DNA of 64,000 bases from Pantoea agglomerans. Its GTDB lineage: Bacteria; Pseudomonadota; Gammaproteobacteria; Enterobacterales; Enterobacteriaceae. The notes under the pieces were generated by a model. That model did no database searches. It was not told the origin of the DNA and saw only the letters and a list, made by a program, of their open reading frames with translations. The stretch is taken from contig NZ_CP090207.1 of NCBI RefSeq assembly GCF_021397715.1, positions 2,666,001 through 2,730,000 on the forward strand. Reading direction: 5' to 3'. How positions within the stretch are numbered: position 1 is the stretch's first letter; every line of letters begins with the position of its first letter. Below, in pieces: positions 54,147 to 63,669 of this stretch. A program made the position numbers and the translations under genes.

Positions 54147-55922
54147 TTACTGTGCGGCTGTTGCCACAGATTTTTCACCGTCGTTTTGCGCGCTGCTGAC
54201 GGACTGACTGGCTGCTGCGTTATCGGCTTTAGCTTTTTCAGCCGCGGCTTTCTCAGCGTCTGCTTTCTCTGCTTTGGCATTTTCTGCCGCCGCTTTGTCC
54301 GCTGCTGCCTTGTCGGCTTTAGCTTTTTCTGCTGCCGCTTTGTCGGCTTCCGCTTTCTCTGCTTTGGCCTTTTCTGCCGCTGCTTTGTCAGCTTCCGCTT
54401 TCTCTGCTTTGGCCTTTTCTGCCGCCGCTTTATCGGCTTCCGCTTTCTCTGCTTTGGCTTTCTCTGCGTCAGCTTTTTCTGTCTTCGCTTTGTCAGCCGC
54501 GGCTTTATCCGCTTCCGCTTTCTCTGCTTTGGCTTTATCCGCCGCGGCATTGTCGGCCTTCGCTTTGTCAGCCGGCTTGTCAGTCGGGTTGTTAGCCGCA
54601 TCGCCAGTGGCCGGTGCCGCATCGCTATCAGGCTGAGCCGCGGCCGGTTTTGGCGCGGCTGCAGGCTGCATTGGCGTACCCTGCAGGGCAGCATTCAGCA
54701 CTTGCGAGAACTGATCCCAGCTGCAATAGCCATTAGCATCGGCCTGACAACCGGTCAGTTGCAGAGTGACGCGCTTCGGCGGATTTTTCAGGCTCAGCAC
54801 ATCGGCATCACGCAGCTGATCGGCGCTCTGGTAGACATACTCAACTTTCAGCAGATCTTTATCATTTTTAGCATCGTGCCAGCGCTCAAATACCACCTGA
54901 CCGCCAATCGGCGTTTTTTCATAGGTATCGGGCAGCTCATACGGCTTAACCTGCAACGCGCTCAGTAAGGAGGCGATGTTTGAATCGTGGCCCACCATCA
55001 GGGTCACTTTTGGCGCATTGGCCTTATCCTGATCGACTAACTGGCTACGGATGTAATCCACCAGCGGTGCCGCCACTTCACGGGCGATGGTCGGGCTGGT
55101 GAACAGCGTATCCTGATAACCATTTTTAATCGCCGACAGCTCTTTCCACTGCTCAGGCGTTTTGATCTGGCCCCACGCAACCTGATCCAGCGGGAAACCT
55201 TGATAATATTGCAGCGTAAAGGCGTCCATCAGCGAGTTACCCACTTTTAACGGGCCGCTGACGTTAGGTTCTTTGCCATTTTCAGCACTGAAGCTGTTCT
55301 GACCACTGCTGAGATCGCACTGCTTTTTGTTATTACAGGCGGGTGAAGACTTGTAATCGACGATCTTTTCCAGCCGCTGGAAAGCAGGCTTCAGCGACAG
55401 CTTTTCATTGGCTGCGGCCATATCAGCCAGGGCCTGCTTGTTAAAAGCCTCGCTGCCATCGGTGATCACCGGATTAAAGATCGGATCCATGGTTCCCATC
55501 GCATCCTGATGGGTGACGGCGACGTCACAGCCAGGGAAGGCACCATTGACAAAGAACTGGGCGGTCGCGACGGTCCGTTGCAGGCTATTGGCGTAAACGA
55601 AGACGTTATTGCTGTCAGGACAGCTGCCATTCTGCACCAGACCCTGCTGTGCCAGCCATTGACGGGTGTAGTTACCCATATAGATTTCCAGCACGCCACC
55701 TTTGGTGGTCAGCTGTCCACCGGGCACATCCCACTGCGGCCAGCTTTTTTTGGTCGACTGCTCCAGCACGCTGCCATTATCCGCCAGCGGCGCGCGCAGA
55801 TTATGTCGACTTACCATCAGCACCTGTTGCAGCTGCATATCGCCATCAGCGGCGAAGGCCACCGTTGCGACGGGTAATGCGGCCAGCACTGATAATGCGC
55901 AAAGACTCAGTTTCTTGATCAT
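54147..55922 (-). CDS. agp: Glucose-1-phosphatase Agp with TolA-like C-terminal extension
   Basis: A 591-residue periplasmic histidine acid phosphatase. After a signal peptide (about residues 1-24), the catalytic SRHNLRAPL motif gives His40 as nucleophile, and the proton donor is in [13 protein letters not shown]. This core of about 415 residues matches E. coli Agp (413) and would scavenge glucose from glucose-1-phosphate. An additional tail of about 170 residues follows: a Pro/Ala linker, then Lys/Ala/Glu/Asp repeats such as [12 protein letters not shown], resembling the helical domain II of TolA. The ATG at 55922 has AGG 6 bases upstream. Neighbours wrbA-yccJ match E. coli. Confidence 0.93.
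   Translation of the reverse strand: MIKKLSLCALSVLAALPVATVAFAADGDMQLQQVLMVSRHNLRAPLADNGSVLEQSTKKSWPQWDVPGGQLTTKGGVLEIYMGNYTRQWLAQQGLVQNGSCPDSNNVFVYANSLQRTVATAQFFVNGAFPGCDVAVTHQDAMGTMDPIFNPVITDGSEAFNKQALADMAAANEKLSLKPAFQRLEKIVDYKSSPACNNKKQCDLSSGQNSFSAENGKEPNVSGPLKVGNSLMDAFTLQYYQGFPLDQVAWGQIKTPEQWKELSAIKNGYQDTLFTSPTIAREVAAPLVDYIRSQLVDQDKANAPKVTLMVGHDSNIASLLSALQVKPYELPDTYEKTPIGGQVVFERWHDAKNDKDLLKVEYVYQSADQLRDADVLSLKNPPKRVTLQLTGCQADANGYCSWDQFSQVLNAALQGTPMQPAAAPKPAAAQPDSDAAPATGDAANNPTDKPADKAKADNAAADKAKAEKAEADKAAADKAKTEKADAEKAKAEKAEADKAAAEKAKAEKAEADKAAAEKAKAEKAEADKAAAEKAKADKAAADKAAAENAKAEKADAEKAAAEKAKADNAAASQSVSSAQNDGEKSVATAAQ
54229..54560 (-). repeat. Tandem repeats encoding the Lys/Ala/Glu tail of Agp
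   Basis: Degenerate units of about 45 bp, each encoding 15 residues of the type [15 protein letters not shown], are repeated about seven times. Two or three consecutive units are nearly identical at the DNA level, so the array may vary in copy number between strains by slippage. Confidence 0.8.
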
Positions 55923-56151
55923 TGTGCCTATTCCATTCATTCAGTAGAGAAACACTCTGGCTATCAACCGATTAGCTCGCCTCAGAGCGAAGTGCTAAAC
56001 AGTGTAACCCAGCTCATCCAGGAAAATCGCCAGATGTTTACAAAAACAGTGAGTGGACTATAGCAGAGATGCACCGGGCAGATGAACGCTGCCGCCCTGT
56101 TCGGAAAGCTAAACGGGAGAATTTCGGAAATGCGGAAGGCGGATCGCAGAA

Positions 56152-56188
56152 ACAGAACAGGCCAGCACGCTGTGCTGGCCTGTTCTGT
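56152..56188 (-). terminator. Strong hairpin downstream of the tRNA-Ser genes
   Basis: A perfect 16-bp stem (56152-56167 and 56173-56188) with a 5-base loop lies 6 bases beyond the 3' end of the proximal tRNA-Ser. On the minus strand it is followed by TTCTG, so the U-tract is weak but the stem is very stable. Confidence 0.8.
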
Positions 56189-56194
56189 AAAATG

Positions 56195-56282
56195 TGGCGG
56201 AGGAGGAGAGATTCGAACTCTCGGATGGTTTCCCATCGGCGGTTTTCAAGACCGCTGCCTTAAGCCGCTCGGCCACCCCTCC
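56195..56282 (-). tRNA. serT: tRNA-Ser (anticodon TGA), copy 1
   Basis: An 88-nt class II tRNA with long variable arm, encoded CCA, acceptor GGAGGGG/CTCCTCC and anticodon TGA in CTTGAAAA. The sequence appears identical to the second copy 72 bases upstream. Its location beside yccA matches E. coli serT. Confidence 0.95.
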
Positions 56283-56354
56283 GTTTTGTAACATTACTGC
56301 ATAAGCAAAATCATCATCAGACATTTTGCCGCTTTATCGCCTGAGCAGATAAAG

Positions 56355-56442
56355 TGGCGGAGGAGGAGAGATTCGAACTCTCGGATGGTTTCCCATCGGC
56401 GGTTTTCAAGACCGCTGCCTTAAGCCGCTCGGCCACCCCTCC
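56355..56442 (-). tRNA. serT: tRNA-Ser (anticodon TGA), copy 2
   Basis: An 88-nt class II tRNA apparently identical to copy 1, with anticodon TGA and encoded CCA. It is the promoter-proximal copy of the tandem pair. E. coli has a single serT here, so a local duplication is inferred. Confidence 0.95.
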
Positions 56443-56662
56443 GCAATGACGCGCACTATAAACATCCCGTTTGGCGATGTAAAGCATCGATCAATCCATT
56501 CGCCTGAAAAACAGTCAAATTGTGATTTTTCGATGTCAAAATCACCACTCTGCTCAAAGAATTAGCGGAATGACGCGTAAAGAAGGGTAAAACGCCTTTT
56601 CCCTCATTATGGCCCTGCGTATTCTCAGCGCATATCTGGTGTTCTGCTAAAAGGAGCGCAAC

Positions 56663-57316
56663 ATGGAAAGAATTGTCACTTCATCGCAGTCGTCACTGCT
56701 GACGACACATAAAGTTCTGCGTAATACCTATTTTCTGCTCGGCCTGACGCTCGCCTTCTCGGCGGTGACCGCTACCGCCAGCACGCTGCTGGCCCTGCCT
56801 GCGCCGGGACTGATCCTGATGCTGGTCGGCTTCTATGGTCTGATGTTCCTGACCTACCGTCTGGCTAATAGCCCGATGGGTATTCTTGCCGCTTTCGCCT
56901 TTACCGGCTTCCTGGGGTATTGCCTTGGGCCGATCCTCAGTTCGTTCCTGACCGCTGGCATGGGTGATGTGATCGCGCTGGCGCTGGGCGGCACTGCACT
57001 GGTGTTCTTCTGCTGCTCGGCCTATGTGCTGACCACCCGCCGTGATATGTCGTTCCTCGGCGGGATGATGATGGCAGGCTTTGTGGTGCTGCTGGTGGCG
57101 GTGATCGCTAACCTGTTCCTGCAACTGCCGGCGCTGCATCTGGCGATCAGTGCGCTGTTTATCCTGTTCTCAGCCGGAGCGATTTTGTGGGAAACCAGCA
57201 ATATCATTCACGGCGGCGAAACTAACTATATCCGCGCCACGGTCAGCCTCTACGTTTCGCTGTACAACATCTTCATCAGCCTGCTGAGCATCCTCGGCTT
57301 CTCGCGCAGTAACTAA
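56663..57316 (+). CDS. yccA: FtsH modulator YccA
   Basis: A 217-residue BAX inhibitor-1 family membrane protein with seven transmembrane helices. In E. coli YccA is a substrate and inhibitor of the FtsH protease and protects SecY when translocons jam. Family features include [20 protein letters not shown] and the C-terminal [25 protein letters not shown] precedes the start. Length matches (219). Confidence 0.95.
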   Translation: MERIVTSSQSSLLTTHKVLRNTYFLLGLTLAFSAVTATASTLLALPAPGLILMLVGFYGLMFLTYRLANSPMGILAAFAFTGFLGYCLGPILSSFLTAGMGDVIALALGGTALVFFCCSAYVLTTRRDMSFLGGMMMAGFVVLLVAVIANLFLQLPALHLAISALFILFSAGAILWETSNIIHGGETNYIRATVSLYVSLYNIFISLLSILGFSRSN

Positions 57317-57342
57317 CTGGCTGTCGCCGCTGATACCCAGAC

Positions 57343-57366
57343 AAACCCCGCTTCGGCGGGGTTTTT
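57343..57366 (+). terminator. Rho-independent terminator of yccA
   Basis: The stem AAACCCCGC and GCGGGGTTT with a TTCG tetraloop is followed by more T residues. It lies 26 bases after the yccA stop. Confidence 0.92.
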
Positions 57367-57424
57367 GCTTTTCCTGTCGGGCGAATTTGGTAAACTGCGC
57401 CGACATTGTTCAGGAGAACCCAAC

Positions 57425-57751
57425 GTGAATTTTAACGGTAACGAAATCGCCGTCGATGCCGAAGGCTATCTGAAGCATCGCGATGACTGGAGTGAGGCGC
57501 TGGCTGCCCATATCGCTGAGCAGGAAGGTATCCAGATGACCGACGCCCACTGGGAAGTGGTGCATTTCGTGCGCGCATTTTATCTCGAATACAACACCTC
57601 GCCAGCGGTGCGAATGCTGGTCAAGGCAATGGCACAGAAATATGGCGAAGAGAAAGGCAACAGCCGCTATCTGTTTCGTCTGTTTCCTGAAGGTCCAGCC
57701 AAACAGGCGACCAAAATCGCCGGTCTGCCAAAACCGGCCAAATGCTTATAG
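57425..57751 (+). CDS. tusE: Sulfur relay protein TusE
   Basis: A 108-residue DsrC/TusE protein accepting persulfide sulfur from TusBCD and passing it to MnmA for 2-thiolation of tRNA wobble uridine. The C-terminal segment [20 protein letters not shown] ends GLPKPAKCL, with the conserved penultimate Cys that carries the persulfide. The start is a GTG at 57425 with AGGAG 8 bases upstream; the frame upstream has no conserved sequence. Confidence 0.94.
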   Translation: MNFNGNEIAVDAEGYLKHRDDWSEALAAHIAEQEGIQMTDAHWEVVHFVRAFYLEYNTSPAVRMLVKAMAQKYGEEKGNSRYLFRLFPEGPAKQATKIAGLPKPAKCL

Positions 57752-57764
57752 CCGGGAACTGCCG

Positions 57765-58043
57765 TTAGCCGGTGGTGAAACTGCGCGGCGGCTGAGCGGG
57801 ATGGTGCGGCTCCACCAGCACCTTATCGACCCGGGCGCTGCGCGGTCCGCCTGCTTTCAGCCAGTTGATTAACGCATCCACCTGTTCAGGCTCACCGCAG
57901 GCCAGTACCTCAACGCTGCCATCCTCCAGATTACGCGCATGCCCCTGCAGGCCGAGCGTTTTTGCTTCGGCCTGGGTGCTGTAGCGGAAACCGACGCCCT
58001 GTACGCGACCGTGCACCCACGCTTTGACACAGGTTGCTGTCAT
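57765..58043 (-). CDS. acyP: Acylphosphatase (AcyP)
   Basis: A 92-residue acylphosphatase hydrolysing acyl phosphates. The signature [21 protein letters not shown] contains the catalytic Arg; the catalytic Asn is in [19 protein letters not shown] precedes the ATG. Convergent with tusE and divergent from rlmI, as in E. coli. Confidence 0.94.
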   Translation of the reverse strand: MTATCVKAWVHGRVQGVGFRYSTQAEAKTLGLQGHARNLEDGSVEVLACGEPEQVDALINWLKAGGPRSARVDKVLVEPHHPAQPPRSFTTG

Positions 58044-58128
58044 AAGTTACTCCTGCTGCTGTTCGTTGCATTTTCCCGTTATCCACCGGACAATGGCGCC
58101 TCATTTTTTCAGGTAAGCATAGCAAACT

Positions 58129-59319
58129 ATGACAGTCAGATTGATTCTCGCAAAGGGACGTGAAAAGTCCCTGCTCCGTCGCCATCCCTGGGTCTTTTCC
58201 GGTGCGGTTGCCCGCATGGAAGGCAAAGCACAGCTGGGCGAAACCATTGATGTTTGCGACAGTAACGGAAAATGGCTGGCCCGCGCCGCCTGGTCACCCC
58301 AGTCGCAGATTCGCGCCCGCGTCTGGAGCTGGCAAGCTGATGAATCCATCGACATCGCCTTTTTTGTCCGCCGTTTTGAACAGGCGCTGCAGTGGCGTGA
58401 ATGGCTGGCGGTTCGCGATGGTCTGGACAGCTATCGATTGATTGCAGGTGAATCAGATGGATTACCTGGCGTCACCATCGATCGTTTTGGCAACTTTCTG
58501 GTGATGCAGCTGCTGTCTGCCGGTGCCGAATATCAGCGTCCGGCCATTATCTCGGCGCTACAGCAGTGCTTCCCTGGCTGCGCCATTTATGACCGCTCTG
58601 ACGTTGCGGTGCGCAAGAAAGAGGGACTGGAGCTGGCGCAGGGCACCGTTACCGGTGAAATCCCGCCGCCGCTGCTGCCGATTACTGAGCATGGCATGAA
58701 GCTGCTGGTGGATATCCAGGGCGGCCATAAAACTGGCTATTACCTCGATCAGCGCGACAGCCGCCTGGCGACGCGCCGCTACGCACAGGACGCCCGCGTG
58801 CTCAACTGCTTCTCCTATACCGGCGGATTTGCGGTCTCTGCGCTAATGGGTGGCTGTAAAGAGGTGATCAGCGTGGATACCTCACAGGATGCGCTGGATG
58901 TGGCACGTCAGAACGTTGAGCTTAACCAGCTGGATGTGTCGCGCGCGCGGTTTGAACGTGATGACGTATTTAAGCTGCTGCGTCGTTATCGTGACGCCGG
59001 TGAAAAATTTGATCTGATCATCATGGACCCGCCAAAGTTCGTGGAGAACAAGAATCAGCTGATGGGCGCCTGCCGCGGTTACAAGGACATTAATATGCTG
59101 GCGATCCAGTTGCTTAATCCTGGCGGCATCCTGATGACATTCTCCTGTTCCGGTCTGATGGCAACCGATCTGTTCCAGAAGATCATTGCCGATGCCGCGC
59201 TGGATGCCGGACACGAGGTACAGTTCATCGAGCAGTTCCGCCAGGCAGCCGATCATCCGGTGATCGCCAGCTATCCGGAAGGACTCTATCTGAAAGGCTT
59301 CGCCTGCCGGATCATGTGA
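58129..59319 (+). CDS. rlmI: 23S rRNA m5C1962 methyltransferase RlmI
   Basis: A 396-residue SAM-dependent methyltransferase acting on C1962 of 23S rRNA. An N-terminal PUA domain (about 1-75, [20 protein letters not shown]) is followed by a linker domain and a Rossmann-type domain with [30 protein letters not shown] and FSCSGLM (catalytic Cys). The ribosome site is weak. Length equals E. coli RlmI (396). Confidence 0.95.
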   Translation: MTVRLILAKGREKSLLRRHPWVFSGAVARMEGKAQLGETIDVCDSNGKWLARAAWSPQSQIRARVWSWQADESIDIAFFVRRFEQALQWREWLAVRDGLDSYRLIAGESDGLPGVTIDRFGNFLVMQLLSAGAEYQRPAIISALQQCFPGCAIYDRSDVAVRKKEGLELAQGTVTGEIPPPLLPITEHGMKLLVDIQGGHKTGYYLDQRDSRLATRRYAQDARVLNCFSYTGGFAVSALMGGCKEVISVDTSQDALDVARQNVELNQLDVSRARFERDDVFKLLRRYRDAGEKFDLIIMDPPKFVENKNQLMGACRGYKDINMLAIQLLNPGGILMTFSCSGLMATDLFQKIIADAALDAGHEVQFIEQFRQAADHPVIASYPEGLYLKGFACRIM

Positions 59320-59378
59320 CTTGAAAAATCTGCTCCCGACCCCATATTGGATAGAGAGCATTCTTTTCGGAGGTCACT

Positions 59379-59696
59379 ATGATTGCCAGTAAATTTGGTA
59401 TTGGTCAGCAGGTTCGTCATCGTTTGTCTGGTGTGCTGGGCGTTATCGTCGATGTCGATCCCGAATACTCGTTAGATGAGCCTAAAATTGAGGAAGTTGG
59501 CGCAGAAGAGAAGTTGCGCAGCGCGCCCTGGTATCATGTGGTGATGGAAGATGAGGAAGGCGATCAGGTGCATACCTATGTTGCTGAGATTCAGCTTGCC
59601 GGTGAAACCAGCGTTGAGCATCCGGAACAGCCGTCAATGGATGAACTGGCTGCGTCAGTGCGTCAGCAATTGCAATCCCCTCATTTGCGACATTAA
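59379..59696 (+). CDS. hspQ: Heat shock protein HspQ
   Basis: A 105-residue HspQ-family protein, which in E. coli binds hemimethylated oriC DNA and stimulates Lon protease. It matches throughout ([40 protein letters not shown]). CGGAGG precedes the start. No sigma-32 promoter was clearly recognised. Confidence 0.95.
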   Translation: MIASKFGIGQQVRHRLSGVLGVIVDVDPEYSLDEPKIEEVGAEEKLRSAPWYHVVMEDEEGDQVHTYVAEIQLAGETSVEHPEQPSMDELAASVRQQLQSPHLRH

Positions 59697-59699
59697 TCT

Positions 59700-59722
59700 G
59701 TGGCGGCACGGTTGGCCGCCAC
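59700..59722. terminator. Terminator between convergent hspQ and yccU
   Basis: The perfect 8-bp stem GTGGCGGC / GCCGCCAC with a 7-base loop lies 3 bases after the hspQ stop and is followed by GCCTGTTTTGC. Confidence 0.75.
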
Positions 59723-59732
59723 GCCTGTTTTG

Positions 59733-60146
59733 CTACCGCGTTAACCCCAGACGCGGGATTTCAATCTTCGGGCAGCGATCCATGATCACCGTAATGCCCG
59801 CATCCTGCGCCAGCACGGCGGCCTGCTCGTTAATCACCCCCAGCTGTAACCACAGCGTCTTCGCACCTGCAGCAATCGCTTCCTGCGCAACGCCCCAGGC
59901 CGCTTCCGAATTGCGAAACACATCCACCATATCGATTTTGCCGGGTACTTCGGCCAGGCTGGCGTAAGCCTGCTGTCCCAGTAGGGTTTTGCCCGCCAGT
60001 TTCGGGCTGACCGGAATCACCTCGTAACCCTGATCAAGTAGATACTTCATCACCCCATAACTCGGGCGTTCCGGGCGATCGCTTGCGCCAACTAAGGCGA
60101 TGCGCCGGGTGCGTGTCAGCACCTCGCGAATTGTCTGATCGTTCAT
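59733..60146 (-). CDS. yccU: CoA-binding domain protein YccU
   Basis: A 137-residue single-domain Rossmann-fold CoA-binding protein (succinyl-CoA ligase alpha-type). It begins with IALVGASDRPERPSYGVM and has IDMVDVFRNSEAA and LWLQLGVINEQAA. AAGGAG precedes the ATG. The ligand is presumably CoA or an acyl-CoA, but no enzyme activity is assigned. Confidence 0.93.
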   Translation of the reverse strand: MNDQTIREVLTRTRRIALVGASDRPERPSYGVMKYLLDQGYEVIPVSPKLAGKTLLGQQAYASLAEVPGKIDMVDVFRNSEAAWGVAQEAIAAGAKTLWLQLGVINEQAAVLAQDAGITVIMDRCPKIEIPRLGLTR

Positions 60147-60322
60147 GCTTTTCTCCTTTCAGGCCAGCGTTGAGTGTAGATTGGCAGAGCGGTTAACGGG
60201 TATCCAGCCAGCGAAATTAATTGAACCGGCGCACGAATAAATATGTTTAAATGTAAATTAACTGCCATAATGTAAGAATTTGCTACACACCTTCCCTTGC
60301 GCCCTTTGGTACTGGAGTTGAA

Positions 60323-60964
60323 ATGAAGCTGTCGCTGGCCGTCACGGGGTTATTAGCACTCCTCGTCTCGGCGTCCTGTTCTGCCATCACCCTAAAGCTC
60401 GATCCGCAGATTGATCTGTTAGTGCTGGATGGCCGGAAAATTTCGGGCTCGCTCCTCAAAGGTGCCGACAGCTTAGAGCTGGATCGCGGCCAGCATCAGT
60501 TCGTATTCCGGGTTGAAAAATTGCGCAACGATCGACCGGATAGGGTTCAACGCTACCAGTCCGTGCCGATGATCGTCACTTTCAACGCGGTGGCCAAAAC
60601 CATCACCATTAAGCTGCCGTCGCTGGAAACCCAACGTGATCGGGTCCATTTTGATCGCAGCCTGAATTTCCAGTTGGTGGATGAGCGCGGCAAAGAGATT
60701 ACCAGTATGCGTGACCATCTGCCGGCCAGCGCTAGCGCGGATATGGAAAAAGCGATGCTAAATTATAATCGTACCGGACAAATCGCTTCCGTGCCGCAGT
60801 TTGCCCGGTCAGTGAATGTAGCTCCCTCTTCCGCCCGGTTAACCGCCGATCTTGCCTGGACGACTCAGGCGGAGATGCCTTCACTGCATCGCTGGTTTCA
60901 GCGCTTTGATGAAGCAACCCGTCAGCAATTTATGACGCTGGTCAAAATGTTACGGACAAGTTGA
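60323..60964 (+). CDS. yccT: YccT (CsgI-like, DUF2057) periplasmic protein
   Basis: A 213-residue secreted DUF2057 protein. A signal peptide ends near SCSA (residue 21), followed by LKLDPQIDLLVLDGRKISGS, typical of the family. The E. coli homologue YccT/CsgI inhibits curli assembly in the periplasm. GGAG precedes the ATG. Position next to mgsA and helD matches E. coli. No curli genes are in this window, so its role here is inferred only from the family. Confidence 0.92.
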   Translation: MKLSLAVTGLLALLVSASCSAITLKLDPQIDLLVLDGRKISGSLLKGADSLELDRGQHQFVFRVEKLRNDRPDRVQRYQSVPMIVTFNAVAKTITIKLPSLETQRDRVHFDRSLNFQLVDERGKEITSMRDHLPASASADMEKAMLNYNRTGQIASVPQFARSVNVAPSSARLTADLAWTTQAEMPSLHRWFQRFDEATRQQFMTLVKMLRTS

Positions 60965-61032
60965 TAGAAAGGAAAGGCCAGGGGTAAACTCATGCCATCG
61001 ATTCTGGCGCATGCGCTTATCAGGAAGCCTTT

Positions 61033-61491
61033 ATGGAACAGACCGTTCGTACCCTCGGCATAAAAAAACATATCGCACTGGTTGCTCACGACCATTGCAA
61101 AGCCGCTTTACTCGACTGGGTTAAACAAAACCAGCCAGCCCTTGAACCGCACACGCTTTACGCCACCGGCACCACCGGTACACTGATCAATCGCCATACC
61201 GGATTAACCGTAAACGCCATGCTGAGCGGCCCGATGGGCGGCGACCAGCAGGTTGGCGCGATGATCTCCGAAGGCAAAATTGATGCGCTGATGTTCTTCT
61301 GGGACCCGCTGAATGCGGTGCCGCACGATCCGGACGTGAAAGCGCTGCTGCGTCTGGCGACCGTGTGGAACATCCCGGTCGCCACCAACCGTTCAACCGC
61401 CGACTTTATTATCCAGTCTCCGCTGTTTGCCCGCGAGGTCGACATTCTGATCCCCGACTACGCGCGCTATATGGCAGAACGGCTGAAATAA
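61033..61491 (+). CDS. mgsA: Methylglyoxal synthase MgsA
   Basis: A 152-residue enzyme converting dihydroxyacetone phosphate to methylglyoxal and phosphate, a glycolytic bypass used under phosphate limitation. Phosphate-binding and catalytic segments are [36 protein letters not shown] (catalytic Asp) and [18 protein letters not shown]. Length equals E. coli MgsA (152). AGGAAG precedes the start. Its stop is one base from the helD stop. Confidence 0.96.
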   Translation: MEQTVRTLGIKKHIALVAHDHCKAALLDWVKQNQPALEPHTLYATGTTGTLINRHTGLTVNAMLSGPMGGDQQVGAMISEGKIDALMFFWDPLNAVPHDPDVKALLRLATVWNIPVATNRSTADFIIQSPLFAREVDILIPDYARYMAERLK

Positions 61492-61492
61492 C

Positions 61493-63547
61493 TCAGGCTT
61501 TGCGCAGCACCGGGACACCGAGTTCGCGGAACTGCGCGACGAATACCGACGGCTGCGCTTTATCGAACATCAGCCATACCTGCTGACGCGCTCGCGTCAG
61601 CGCCACATAGGCCAGACGTCGCTCTTCTGCGTCGGGAAAGGCTTCCGGCTGCGGTAACAGACCCTGTTCAATGATCGATTCGCGCGCCTCGGCGGGAAAA
61701 CCCTCTTTGCCCTGCTGTAAGCCGAGCAAAATGACATAATCCGCCTGCTGTCCTTTACTGGCATGAATTGTCATAAAATCCAGATTGAGCTTTGGCCAGC
61801 GGGTCTTTGCCTTCTCCATCAGTTCAGGACGCAGATAGTGGTAACGCGCCAGCAGCAATATGCGCTCCTCCGGTTTCGCGTAGCCGCTAAGCTTGTTGAG
61901 GAGTCCCTCAAGCTGATCCTGCGGCAGCAGCGAAATCGATTTTTTATTGCCTTTGGTCAGGCTGTTGAGCGGTTTACGTAACTGCTGTGGGTTTTGCTGC
62001 ACAAAACGATTGGCGATATCACCAATGCGATCGTTAAAGCGGTAGGTGGTATCGAGCACGCAGCGATCGCCTTCGCCGAAATAGTGATGAAACGCCGTGG
62101 TCAGCGTCATCTCTGCACCGCTAAAGCGGTAGATCGCCTGCCAGTCATCCCCAACCGCGAACAGCGAGGTGCGCTTATTCTGCTGACGTAACGCAGTAAG
62201 CAGTGCTGCCCGCTGCGGCGAGATATCCTGAAATTCATCGACCAGAATATGCTTCCACGGGCTGATGAACCGGCCCTTATCCAGAATCGCAATCGCCTGA
62301 TGAATCAGGCCGGAGAAATCGACCGCCCCTTCCTCTTTCAGCGCGCTCTTCCAGGCTTTCAGCAGCGGAGCCATCAGTTTAATACGCTTACTGAACAGCT
62401 CACGGATCTCGTCAGGCACGTCGTCGATCATCGCTGCCTGCGCGCCGCCGTGCATCCGCATCAGACTCAGCCAGCGCTCCAGCCGGGTGGCCAGTCGGTT
62501 AGCCAGTTTGTCATCCTGCCAGAAAGCACCTTCCGGCAGATCCCATTCCAGCTCCTCACGCAGCCACTGCCGCCAGCCGTTCGCCTGGGCTTTTTTTTCG
62601 CTGCACTGCTGACGCCAGTGGTGGATCAGTAATTCGCGGCGGGCTTGCGGGTCACTCTCCAGCTTGCTGATCGCCGGCTGCTTATTACTGCCTTCACGAA
62701 TAATGTGCAGGGCCAGCGAGTGAAAGGTTCGCGCCTGAATATCGCTGGCACCCAGTCGCGACTGGATGCGATGGTTCATCTCTTCTGCCGCCTGCCGGCC
62801 AAACGCCAGCAGCAGGATTTGATCGGCGCTGGCCAGCTTACGCTGCATCAGCCAGCCTGCCCGCGCTACCAGCACCGAGGTTTTACCGCTTCCGGCACCG
62901 GCCAGTACCAGCAGTGAGGCTTCGCCATTTACCACGGCTTCGCACTGCGAGGTATTGAGTGGTGTGCTTTCCACGCGGGCAAAGAAGTCGTGATAGCGCG
63001 TCAGGATGTCGGCGGTCCAGTCACGATTGCGCTGTTGCAGCGCCGTTTCGCCCTGCTCCAGCCAGCGCTGACAACATTCCCAGTCATCGCGACACTGCGC
63101 AAACTCGCCGAGTCGGGTGAGTGGCAAGGGTAAGGCATCAAACTGTTTCACGATCTTCGCTTTCAGCGCCAGCAGTTCGCCACGGTTTAACCAGCGATCC
63201 TGAGTAGTGAACGTTTCAATATCGCTGCGCAGCGCCTGTAACACCTCGCGACACACCTCACTCATCTCCAGGCTCCACTGCTGCCAGGATTGCAACAGAT
63301 AGTGGTGAAAACGCTGCGTTTCCTGCCATTCTGTCCCATGCAGCCGGACCACTTTTTCATCCGCCAGCAAAAATTCCAGCTCTCCCCACACCAGCCCGCG
63401 CTTACAGGTAATATCCAGCAATTGATTGAAGGGGATCAGATACTCATGCTTATCGCCACTAACTTCCACGCCAGCCGCCATCAGACGGACCCGATTATAA
63501 GGATGCTGGGCAAGCCGTTTGCCCATGGAGGTTGCTTTCAGTTCCAC
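61493..63547 (-). CDS. helD: DNA helicase IV (HelD)
   Basis: A 684-residue superfamily 1 (UvrD/Rep-like) 3'-5' helicase. Walker A is LVLAGAGSGKTSVLVARAG, Walker B is ILVDEFQDISPQ, and later motifs include FAVGDDWQAIYRFSGAEM, MTIHASKGQQADYVI and YVALTRARQQVWLMF. An N-terminal helicase-IV-specific region of about 200 residues precedes the ATPase core. Length equals E. coli HelD (684). Convergent with mgsA. Confidence 0.96.
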   Translation of the reverse strand: MELKATSMGKRLAQHPYNRVRLMAAGVEVSGDKHEYLIPFNQLLDITCKRGLVWGELEFLLADEKVVRLHGTEWQETQRFHHYLLQSWQQWSLEMSEVCREVLQALRSDIETFTTQDRWLNRGELLALKAKIVKQFDALPLPLTRLGEFAQCRDDWECCQRWLEQGETALQQRNRDWTADILTRYHDFFARVESTPLNTSQCEAVVNGEASLLVLAGAGSGKTSVLVARAGWLMQRKLASADQILLLAFGRQAAEEMNHRIQSRLGASDIQARTFHSLALHIIREGSNKQPAISKLESDPQARRELLIHHWRQQCSEKKAQANGWRQWLREELEWDLPEGAFWQDDKLANRLATRLERWLSLMRMHGGAQAAMIDDVPDEIRELFSKRIKLMAPLLKAWKSALKEEGAVDFSGLIHQAIAILDKGRFISPWKHILVDEFQDISPQRAALLTALRQQNKRTSLFAVGDDWQAIYRFSGAEMTLTTAFHHYFGEGDRCVLDTTYRFNDRIGDIANRFVQQNPQQLRKPLNSLTKGNKKSISLLPQDQLEGLLNKLSGYAKPEERILLLARYHYLRPELMEKAKTRWPKLNLDFMTIHASKGQQADYVILLGLQQGKEGFPAEARESIIEQGLLPQPEAFPDAEERRLAYVALTRARQQVWLMFDKAQPSVFVAQFRELGVPVLRKA

Positions 63548-63669
63548 GCCGACACCAACGTCAGAGAATAGGATTAGGGGGAGTTTACCTGTCAGACCCT
63601 TAGCGCTCCAGCCTTAAAACAGGCTAAACTTGGCGTCACATCTTGCGGAATGCAAAAGGAAAAAATGTC

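Noticed and set aside
54274-54636. 120-codon Ala/Ser/Phe repeat frame on the + strand
   Set aside because: It is the antisense of the Lys/Ala/Glu repeat tail of agp; the repetition in one strand forces an open frame in the other.
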